Positions 1 through 5,286 of a stretch of DNA of 14,638 nt are shown in pieces. The stretch spans positions 1 through 14,638 of the forward strand of contig CALGOI010000235.1 in assembly GCA_937959065.1 (NCBI GenBank), in the 5' to 3' direction. A model generated the notes under the pieces. It did no database searches. It was not told where the DNA came from and worked only from the letters and a program-made list of their open reading frames with translations. The DNA is from an uncultured Ignavibacteriota bacterium (GTDB taxonomy: Bacteria > Bacteroidota > Ignavibacteria > Tepidaquicellales > Tepidaquicellaceae). Both the position numbers and the translations under genes were made by a program. The first letter of the stretch is position 1. Every line of letters begins with the position of its first letter.

Positions 1-606
1 GAGATTTTTTATAGAGATTAACTTCATCCCGAATTTCTTTGCAATTTTACTCAGTTCAGGGAGCCTTGCCATTTCTCCATTTTCTTTAAGCACCTCACAT
101 AATACGCCGGCAGGGTAGTGTCCTGCTAATCTTGCAAGATCTACAACCGCCTCAGTATGACCGGCTCTTCTTAATACACCGCCGGGTGTTGCCTTCAGAG
201 GAAAAATATGACCGGGTCTGCCAAGATCAGAGGGATTAGTATCCTTATCTATCAAAGCGCGAATCGTTTTATCCCTGTCAAAAGCAGATATTCCTGTTGA
301 TGTATCTATTTTATAATCAACGCTGATGGTAAACGGGGTTTCGTGCAAGGATGTGTTTATATTTGTCATCATATCCAGCTCAAGTTCTTTCAGCCGGTCT
401 TCTTCCATTGGAACACACATCAAACCTCTTGCATGCTTGGTGAGAAAATTAACAAGATCAGGAGTACATTTCTCGGCAGAGAATATCATATCCCCTTCGT
501 TTTCACGGTCCTCATCGTCGACGACTATAACGATCTTTCCATCACGAAAATCCTTAATAGCCGATTCAATAGAATCAAATTTAAAATTTTCTCTTGTTTT
601 ACTCAT
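1..606 (-). CDS. ribB: 3,4-dihydroxy-2-butanone 4-phosphate synthase (RibB, or N-terminal part of RibBA), 3' end outside window
   Basis: This enzyme converts ribulose 5-phosphate to 3,4-dihydroxy-2-butanone 4-phosphate plus formate, supplying the four-carbon unit of riboflavin in the cytoplasm. I translated 202 codons from the ATG at 606 to the window edge without a stop. Visible signatures are the acidic metal/substrate loop VVDDEDRENEGD (residues 28-39), RGLMC (60-64), TGISAFDRDKTIRAL (104-118), RPGHIFPL (130-137), the RRAGHTEA segment with the metal-ligand histidine at 150, and CEVL with E171. The visible part already nearly equals a complete RibB domain (about 215 residues). Whether a GTP cyclohydrolase II domain follows, making the bifunctional RibBA common in this group, cannot be seen. 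The start lies one base after the yajC stop, so the two are probably cotranscribed. No Shine-Dalgarno sequence is visible. Confidence 0.95.
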   Translation of the reverse strand, partial: MSKTRENFKFDSIESAIKDFRDGKIVIVVDDEDRENEGDMIFSAEKCTPDLVNFLTKHARGLMCVPMEEDRLKELELDMMTNINTSLHETPFTISVDYKIDTSTGISAFDRDKTIRALIDKDTNPSDLGRPGHIFPLKATPGGVLRRAGHTEAVVDLARLAGHYPAGVLCEVLKENGEMARLPELSKIAKKFGMKLISIKNL

Positions 607-607
607 A

Positions 608-940
608 TTATTTTCGCGGTTCTTCGTGTTCCATTACACCTTTAATGGTTGCAATCGAAGTTCTCTCTACGGTTAAATTTACATTGTTAGCAACTCTCAC
701 AATAACTGTCTTGTCAGTTAGTTCCTCCACAGTTCCATGAAGACCGCCTGCTGTGATAACTTTATCACCTTTTTTAATTGCACTAAGAAGATTCTGTCTT
801 TCTTTCTGTCTCTTTTGCTGTGGTCTTAATATTAAAAAATAGAAGACAAGAATTATAAGCACAAACGGGAGTAGTGAGGTTAAGATGCTCTCAAAACCGC
901 CGCCCGGCTGCTGTTGCAAAATAATTAGTAATTTCTCCAA
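608..940 (-). CDS. yajC: Sec translocase accessory subunit YajC
   Basis: YajC is a small inner-membrane protein that associates with SecDF and the SecYEG translocon. The 110-residue product has the family layout: a short N-terminus, one transmembrane helix at about residues 19-39, the basic FLILRPQQKRQKE segment just after it (35-47), then a soluble domain with the KKGDKVITAGGLHGTV motif (56-71). Length is typical. The start is TTG at 940, chosen because a strong Shine-Dalgarno (AAGGAGG) lies ten bases upstream and there is no ATG. It follows tgt by 29 bases. The tgt-yajC pair is widely conserved, but secD, the usual next gene, is replaced here by ribB. Confidence 0.95.
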   Translation of the reverse strand: MEKLLIILQQQPGGGFESILTSLLPFVLIILVFYFLILRPQQKRQKERQNLLSAIKKGDKVITAGGLHGTVEELTDKTVIVRVANNVNLTVERTSIATIKGVMEHEEPRK

Positions 941-950
941 AAATTTATTC

Positions 951-957
951 CCTCCTT
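951..957 (-). promoter_or_regulatory. Shine-Dalgarno site of yajC
   Basis: On the minus strand the sequence reads AAGGAGG, followed by ten A/T-rich bases and the TTG start of yajC. It is the strongest ribosome binding site in the window; most genes here have none. It supports the non-AUG start. Confidence 0.8.
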
Positions 958-969
958 AAGGAATATATG

Positions 970-2118
970 TTATTTATTATTTGAATTGTACTTTTCCAAA
1001 AACAATCTTTTAAACTCAAGAAACTTACCTTCTTCTATTGCCATTCTCATATCTCTCATTAGCTTTAAATAAAATCCTATATTATGTATCGAAGCGAGCT
1101 GAAAGCCCAGTATTTCATTCGACATCATAAGATGTCTCAAATATGACAGTGTGAAATTATTTGATGTATATGTTTCACACTCGTCATCCGGTGAATCAAA
1201 ATTATTTTTATAAGCTGCGTTTTTTAAATTAATCTCACCGTAAGTTGTAAACAATCTTCCATGCCTTGCATTTCGTGTCGGCATTACACAGTCAAACATA
1301 TCTACTCCCCTCTCAACACACTCTATCAAATCAATTGGAGTACCAACACCCATTAAATATCTGGGCTTGTCAATATGCATGATATCCGTACAATAATCTG
1401 TGATATCGTACATTAACTGGTTTTCTTCCCCAACAGCAAGACCACCAATCGCGTTTCCATCAAAATCATACTCTGCAAGTTGTTCGATGCTTATCTTTCG
1501 CAAGTCCTTGTAAACACTCCCCTGGTTAATTGAGAACAATCTCTGTTTATAGCCATATTTGGGATTGGTTTCTGAGTAATGCTTATAACACCTGGCTTCC
1601 CAGCTTGTAGTAAGTTTAATCGACTTTTCAGCAAGCTGTTTATCTATCGGGTAACTCATACATTCATCAAGCGGCATCATAATGTCACTTCCTATGGTAC
1701 GCTGAATATCTACTACCTTCTCAGGAGTAAAAAATTGTTTTGAACCATCCAGATGGGACGTAAATTCAACACCGTCTTCAGTGATCTTTTTCAGAGTGCC
1801 CATGCTAAACACCTGATAACCGCCACTATCCGTTAATATGCTCTTATCCCAGTTCATAAACCTGTGTAGACCGCCTGCCTCACTCATCACATCCATTCCC
1901 GGTCTCAGATACAGGTGGTAAGCGTTACCAAGAATGATCCTTGTATCAAATTCATCCAGCTCTCTTTGCTCAACAGCTTTTACGGTTCCGAGAGTACCCA
2001 CCGGCATAAATACCGGGGTTTGTATTTCCGAATGAGCAGTGTTTATTACACCTGTTCTCGCCTTTACACCGGCTTCACTACTATTTGAAAGAACTCTGAA
2101 AAATTCTTTTTCAGCCAT
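970..2118 (-). CDS. tgt: queuine/preQ1 tRNA-guanine transglycosylase (Tgt)
   Basis: Tgt exchanges guanine 34 of GUN-anticodon tRNAs for preQ1, in queuosine synthesis. The 382-residue product is of typical length. Seen: TDSGGYQVFS with the catalytic aspartate D97, MPLDEC (149-153), the GGLAVGE substrate loop (225-231), YLMGVGTP (254-261), and FDCVMPTRNARHG (275-287) containing the nucleophile D276. The C-terminal zinc site is unusual. The family pattern is CxCxxC plus a later histidine; here it reads C314-E-T316-Y-T-S319, so only one cysteine remains, while the histidine in ASIHN (H345) is kept. The remaining fold motifs (SYLRHL, LASIHNIGFYL) are intact, so the enzyme is probably functional but may bind zinc differently or not at all. 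The gene sits just downstream of a terminator, so it probably has its own promoter, and it leads into yajC. No Shine-Dalgarno is seen. Confidence 0.96.
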   Translation of the reverse strand: MAEKEFFRVLSNSSEAGVKARTGVINTAHSEIQTPVFMPVGTLGTVKAVEQRELDEFDTRIILGNAYHLYLRPGMDVMSEAGGLHRFMNWDKSILTDSGGYQVFSMGTLKKITEDGVEFTSHLDGSKQFFTPEKVVDIQRTIGSDIMMPLDECMSYPIDKQLAEKSIKLTTSWEARCYKHYSETNPKYGYKQRLFSINQGSVYKDLRKISIEQLAEYDFDGNAIGGLAVGEENQLMYDITDYCTDIMHIDKPRYLMGVGTPIDLIECVERGVDMFDCVMPTRNARHGRLFTTYGEINLKNAAYKNNFDSPDDECETYTSNNFTLSYLRHLMMSNEILGFQLASIHNIGFYLKLMRDMRMAIEEGKFLEFKRLFLEKYNSNNK

Positions 2119-2148
2119 TTAATCAACGGGTTAAAAGTCCGCTACTAT

Positions 2149-2191
2149 AAAAAGAAGAACATCACCGGATTTATCTCGCGGTGATGTTCTT
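2149..2191 (-). terminator. Rho-independent terminator after rpmB
   Basis: There is a perfect 13-bp inverted repeat (AAGAACATCACCG at 2155-2167, its complement at 2179-2191) around an 11-base loop. On the minus strand the stem is followed by one C and five U. It lies 52 bases beyond the rpmB stop and upstream of tgt, so it should end the gcvH-to-rpmB transcript and separate it from tgt-yajC-ribB. Confidence 0.85.
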
Positions 2192-2242
2192 AAAAAAATT
2201 TTTATGTAAAATTAATATAAAAAGTTCATAACATTCAGAAAA

Positions 2243-2455
2243 TTAATCCTGAAATAATACTCTGTAACCCTTCTTATCGATAGTTCTGAGAGCTTTAGCA
2301 GAAACTCTTACGGTTTCCCATCTCTTTTTTCTCTCATTCCAAAGCTTTCTCTTTTGAAGATTCGGCTGCTGAACTCTGCGCGTCTTATTATTAGCGTGAG
2401 AAACGTTGTTCCCTCATAACGTTTTCTTTCCTGTTAATTGACAAACTTTAGACAC
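2243..2455 (-). pseudogene. rpmB: 50S ribosomal protein L28 gene with in-frame TGA at codon 14
   Basis: Translated directly, the frame reads V/M-SKVCQLTGKKTL, a TGA codon at 2414-2416, then GNNVSHANNKTRRVQQPNL and on to a TAA at 2243-2245. This is the complete L28 family sequence, 70 codons including the TGA. The CQLTGK, GNNVSHANNKT, PNLQ, RW and RVSAKALRTIDKKG signatures are all present and in register. The only lesion is the TGA, where homologues carry an ordinary residue (often V, T or M). No ATG, GTG or TTG follows in frame, so no restart can give a shorter L28. The GTG start at 2455 is supported by GGGAG nine bases upstream. The gene lies 22 bases after the 68-residue gene and is last before a terminator. 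Possible explanations are sequencing error, a recent null mutation with a second copy elsewhere, or UGA readthrough. The intact downstream frame favours error or readthrough over old decay. Confidence 0.9.
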
Positions 2456-2464
2456 TGTCTGGTT

Positions 2465-2469
2465 CTCCC
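2465..2469 (-). promoter_or_regulatory. Shine-Dalgarno-like site of rpmB
   Basis: GGGAG on the minus strand stands nine bases before the GTG start of rpmB. It supports that start over any alternative, since most other genes in the window have no such site. Confidence 0.6.
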
Positions 2470-2477
2470 GGGTTTAT

Positions 2478-2684
2478 TTATCCTTTGTAAGGTTTATAAG
2501 TTGATTCATACACCAATGCGTTCCTGTCCAAAAACTTAACTGTACCTTTTTCAGTTTTTACGGACTCTACTAGCCTGACGTTAATAAGTTTTGTTTCTTT
2601 TTCGGTATCGGGGCAAATTACTACTCTTTCTGCGTTACCTTTACCTCTGTTTAATTTATCAGCAAATGATTGTACTTTAGCCAT
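2478..2684 (-). CDS. unrecognised small protein between plsX and rpmB
   Basis: This 68-residue protein is not one I can assign to a named family. It begins MAKVQSFADKLNRGKGNAER, a basic lysine/arginine-rich N-terminus, and then alternates short hydrophobic and charged stretches (VVICPDTEKE, NVRLVESVKTEKGTVKFLDR) that would suit a small beta-rich fold. It has one cysteine, no CxxC pair, no signal peptide and no membrane segment. It starts 58 bases after the plsX stop and ends 22 bases before rpmB, in the same direction. It is probably cotranscribed with the L28 gene and may be ribosome-associated; that is inference from position, size and charge only. Bacteroidota often have small ribosomal or uncharacterised genes next to rpmB. 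A palindrome lies just upstream of its ATG. There is no Shine-Dalgarno. Confidence 0.8.
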   Translation of the reverse strand: MAKVQSFADKLNRGKGNAERVVICPDTEKETKLINVRLVESVKTEKGTVKFLDRNALVYESTYKPYKG

Positions 2685-2696
2685 AATTATTTAATA

Positions 2697-2711
2697 ATTT
2701 AACTGTTAAAT
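2697..2711. repeat. perfect short palindrome upstream of the 68-residue gene
   Basis: ATTTAAC, a single T, then GTTAAAT form a perfect 7-bp inverted repeat centred on 2704. It ends 12 bases before the ATG of the small gene, inside the 58-base gap after plsX. It could be an operator or a weak leader hairpin, but in AT-rich DNA it could also be chance. Confidence 0.4.
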
Positions 2712-2742
2712 ATACTTCAATTAGAAATCAAAATAAAGAAAA

Positions 2743-3747
2743 TTATTTCGCCACTGCCTCGGCAATTCTTGCGTTTACGCCGCTTTTTTTAACATTCATA
2801 GCGGTAAAAATCATGTTTTTAATGGCTTCCGGAGTGGATTTTCCATGTCCTATTATCGATATCCCGTTTACTCCTAAAAGCGGTACTCCGCCGTACTTCT
2901 GGTAATCAAAATCACTCATAATCGTTTTTAGAGTCTTATACATCATACCTACCCATAACTTCTTAAAAATATTCTCTGATGCGTAATTCTTAAACTTATT
3001 TTTTAGAGTTGTAGGGACGCTCTCAGCGAATTTAAGGATTATGTTCCCTACAAAACCGTCACAAACTATCACATCAACAGTTCCCGCTAATATATCCCTG
3101 CCTTCGACATTTCCGATGAAATTCAATTCAGACTTTTCCATCAAATCATGAGTTTCAAATGTAAGCTCATTGCCTTTAGATTTCTCCTCGCCAACACTTA
3201 AAAGACCTACTGTCGGGTTTTTAATTCCAAGAACGTGATTCATATATATGCTGCCCATTAGTCCAAATTCCAGCAAGTGCTGAGGTTTACAATCCACCGA
3301 TGCTCCAACGTCGAACAGCATAGTCTTGCCTTTATCGTGAGGGAAAAGCGCTCCAATGGAGGGTCTTCCTACACCTTTTATCCTACCGAGTTTTAAAATC
3401 GAAGCTGCCATCATTGCGCCTGTATTTCCAGCACTTATTGTACCGTCTGCCTCTCCCCTTTTCTGAACATCCAGAGAAACCACAAGGGATGAATCCGGTT
3501 TATTCTTGTAGCTTTCCGTCGGAGAGTCTGTCATCGTAACGACTTCATTTGCGTTAATGATCTTTATTCCGTCACCGGAATAGCTTCGTTTTGACAACTC
3601 TTGTTTTAAAACTTCTTCTTTGCCAATGAGCAATACTTCCAATTCATTTTTCTTCACATTCAAAGCCTCAATTGCTCCGTCAATTTCATTACCCGGAGCA
3701 TAATCACCGCCCATAGCATCAACAGATACTCTTATCTTTTCACTCAT
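2743..3747 (-). CDS. plsX: phosphate acyltransferase PlsX
   Basis: PlsX makes acyl-phosphate from acyl-ACP, the first step of the PlsX/PlsY route to phosphatidic acid, as a peripheral protein at the inner membrane. From the ATG at 3747 it is 334 residues, the usual length. It begins MSEKIRVSVDAMGGDYAPG, the family's N-terminal signature (DAMGGD at 10-15). Further motifs are TDSPTESYKNKPDSS, ISAGNTGAMMAA, LFDVGASVDCKP, the VCDGFVGN segment, and GGVPLLGVNG near the C-terminus. The open frame extends 29 codons upstream, but that stretch overlaps rpmF and is not family-like, so the inner ATG is taken. It follows rpmF by 32 bases, the widespread yceD-rpmF-plsX order. The customary next gene, fabH, is absent here. 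Confidence 0.96.
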   Translation of the reverse strand: MSEKIRVSVDAMGGDYAPGNEIDGAIEALNVKKNELEVLLIGKEEVLKQELSKRSYSGDGIKIINANEVVTMTDSPTESYKNKPDSSLVVSLDVQKRGEADGTISAGNTGAMMAASILKLGRIKGVGRPSIGALFPHDKGKTMLFDVGASVDCKPQHLLEFGLMGSIYMNHVLGIKNPTVGLLSVGEEKSKGNELTFETHDLMEKSELNFIGNVEGRDILAGTVDVIVCDGFVGNIILKFAESVPTTLKNKFKNYASENIFKKLWVGMMYKTLKTIMSDFDYQKYGGVPLLGVNGISIIGHGKSTPEAIKNMIFTAMNVKKSGVNARIAEAVAK

Positions 3748-3779
3748 TTTCAGTAATATATTAAACGGTAATGAATTGC

Positions 3780-3959
3780 TTACTTCTTGGGAATCTCTAC
3801 GCTTTTGCCATCGTAGAAACCGCATGACGGACAAACCTTGTGTGTTAACTTAGGTTCACCGCAATTAGGGCAAGTCATCAATGAAGGAGATGCTGATTTA
3901 TAATGCGTTCTTCTCTTTCTGCCTCTTGATTTTGACTGTCTTCTTTTCGGATGTGCCAT
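3780..3959 (-). CDS. rpmF: 50S ribosomal protein L32
   Basis: L32 is a small protein of the large ribosomal subunit. The frame read from the ATG at 3959 gives 59 residues beginning MAHPKRRQSKSRGRKRRTHY, the highly conserved basic N-terminus. Two CxxC pairs follow (C30/C33 in CPNC and C43/C46 in CPSC), making this the four-cysteine zinc-ribbon form of L32 rather than the cysteine-free form some bacteria keep for zinc shortage. It starts 14 bases after the DUF177 stop and ends 32 bases before plsX, in the conserved order. The leader is A-rich, without a Shine-Dalgarno. Confidence 0.97.
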   Translation of the reverse strand: MAHPKRRQSKSRGRKRRTHYKSASPSLMTCPNCGEPKLTHKVCPSCGFYDGKSVEIPKK

Positions 3960-3973
3960 TTTTTATATCTTTG

Positions 3974-4474
3974 TTATTTCTTTAGTTTTTTTAATTCATC
4001 CCAGATGGGATTACTTTTTTCTTCGTGATCTGTCTGTGTGATCTCGTCAATATTCTTTTTACAATAAGTACAAACTCCGTCCTCTTCCGGCGGAACTTTC
4101 CTCATTGGAGCGCTAAGGATTATATAATCCCTGACATCCTCTTTTATGTTAATCTTGTGTGTATTTGGCGTTATGAATTTTAGGTTGTCTTCATTGGATT
4201 CAACCTGTGACTCACTGGAAAACTCATACTTATAAATAAGATCAAATTCCGTTAAGAGATCTGTCTTATAATTTTCCAGGCACCTGTCACATTCAAAAAT
4301 AACTCCAGACCTGACTTCTATATCCAGGTTAAACTGATTCGCCATTTTGTAAAGAACAACGTTAACTAAAACCTTTTTATCATTATCTAACCAATCAATG
4401 TCAAAATCTTCAGCCGGTTCTTCAAAATCAAACCGGTGCTCACCGTCCTTTAAATTTGAAATATTTATTTCCAT
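3974..4474 (-). CDS. yceD: DUF177 / YceD-family protein encoded with L32
   Basis: YceD (DUF177) proteins are found in most bacteria immediately upstream of rpmF and have been linked to 23S rRNA maturation or large-subunit assembly; the biochemical activity is not settled. The 166-residue product has the family's two cysteine pairs, CDRC (C62, C65) and CTYC (C135, C138), and the acidic middle and PPEEDG segment that precede the second pair. It ends in a lysine-rich tail (WDELKKLKK). There is no membrane segment or signal peptide. It lies 25 bases after gcvH and 14 bases before rpmF, in one transcript with them. The assignment rests on position plus the cysteine pattern. Confidence 0.88.
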   Translation of the reverse strand: MEINISNLKDGEHRFDFEEPAEDFDIDWLDNDKKVLVNVVLYKMANQFNLDIEVRSGVIFECDRCLENYKTDLLTEFDLIYKYEFSSESQVESNEDNLKFITPNTHKINIKEDVRDYIILSAPMRKVPPEEDGVCTYCKKNIDEITQTDHEEKSNPIWDELKKLKK

Positions 4475-4499
4475 CTCGCATACGTAAATAAAATTCTTA

Positions 4500-4883
4500 T
4501 TACTCGCCTATCAATTCTTTATAAGCAGCTGCATCCAACAGATTATCATACTGGCTCTGATCACTGAACTTAACCTTAATAATCCACCCTTCACCGTATG
4601 GATCTTCGTTAATCAAAACGGCTTTTTCCTGAAGAGCAAGATTTATGTCCTGTAAATCACCTGACATTGGTACGTAAATCTCGGAAACAGTTTTCACTGC
4701 TTCAATAGAACCAATCGGGTCGCCTGCGTTTACTTCTTTTCCAAGAGATTCCGTAATATCGACATAAATAACATCTCCAAGCTCTCCCTGCGCATAATCG
4801 GTAATGCCTATTACCGCTGAGTCTCCGTCAATTCTTACCCATTCATGCTCACTTGTGTACTTCAGATTTTCAGGTATATTCAT
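4500..4883 (-). CDS. gcvH: glycine cleavage system H protein
   Basis: GcvH carries the lipoyl arm that shuttles the aminomethyl group between the P, T and L proteins of the glycine cleavage complex. The 127-residue product starts NIPENLKYTSEHEWVR, the family start, followed by GITDYAQGELGDVIYVD (26-42) and the lipoylation segment GSIEAVKTVSEIYVP (58-72) with the modified lysine K64. GDPYGEGW-type sequence follows (NEDPYGEGWII), and length is normal. It is the first gene of the leftward cluster with yceD, rpmF and plsX; gcvT and gcvP are not nearby, so the complex is encoded in dispersed pieces. The start at 4883 has no Shine-Dalgarno, but no better start exists. Confidence 0.97.
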   Translation of the reverse strand: MNIPENLKYTSEHEWVRIDGDSAVIGITDYAQGELGDVIYVDITESLGKEVNAGDPIGSIEAVKTVSEIYVPMSGDLQDINLALQEKAVLINEDPYGEGWIIKVKFSDQSQYDNLLDAAAYKELIGE

Positions 4884-5286
4884 ATCTGTAAATTAACAAG
4901 TTTTTTTGATAGCTTTCAATTTACTTATTAAATATATGTTATTCAATTCATAAAATTGTCAAAACCTTTACCATATAACCAATATGTAGTCCTTTCAAAT
5001 TTTCAGTAATTTATTTCAAAATTGTTTATGGTCTATTTTTTAGGTTTGTTTTTTCAAGTATTTCCTAGACAAATGAATTTCATTTACTTTTTTTCCCGCT
5101 CTTAAAATATAAAATGAAAGTTGTAATATAAGCTTGACGGATGATTTGTACAAATCGAAAAAGGTTATATACGTATATATCCTTTTTTATAAAATCCTCT
5201 TATTAATTAACAACTTATTTACATTTAAATTTAAGCATATAAATTCTATCTTAGGGTTTGTTTACAATTTTACACATTTTTTTAGT
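4884..5286. other. AT-rich divergent intergenic region between gcvH and alaS
   Basis: These 403 bases hold no gene I can support. Composition is strongly A/T with T-tracts (for example around 5034-5056) and alternating TA runs near 5163-5180. An open frame in phase with alaS begins at 5134, but its translation is a low-complexity F/I/L/K/N string typical of AT-rich non-coding DNA. Both divergent promoters must lie here. Confidence 0.7.
4931..4962 (-). promoter_or_regulatory. candidate promoter for the gcvH operon
   Basis: On the minus strand a perfect TTGACA lies at 4957-4962 and TATATT at 4931-4936. The spacing is 20 bases, longer than the usual 16-18, so this is only a candidate. It lies about 50 bases upstream of the gcvH start. 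Confidence 0.3.

Noticed and set aside
326..676. Plus-strand open frames across ribB and yajC
   Set aside because: They are antisense to clearly conserved ribB and yajC and translate to serine/phenylalanine-rich shadow sequence.
2110..2150. Promoter of tgt at the TATAGT just upstream
   Set aside because: It overlaps the U-tract of the terminator and has no acceptable -35 box, so it was not called as a feature.
2380..2416. Selenocysteine at the rpmB TGA
   Set aside because: L28 has no selenoprotein members, position 14 is not a cysteine site, and I see no clear SECIS-like hairpin just after the TGA.
2243..2455. Genome-wide reassignment of UGA to an amino acid as the explanation for the rpmB stop
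   Set aside because: No other in-frame TGA occurs in about 4,200 codons of the window, and tryptophan and glycine use normal codons. alaS uses TGA as its stop at the ATGA overlap, though this alone is weak evidence because a TAA follows two codons later.
3748..3834. 29-residue N-terminal extension of plsX
   Set aside because: It overlaps the end of the rpmF gene in another frame and is not like PlsX. The family start MSEKIRVSVDAMGGD lies at 3747.
5134..5286. 51-residue N-terminal extension of alaS in the same frame
   Set aside because: It translates to low-complexity F/I/L/K/N sequence from AT-rich DNA, resembles no AlaRS N-terminus, and the conserved enzyme begins exactly after the TTG at 5287.
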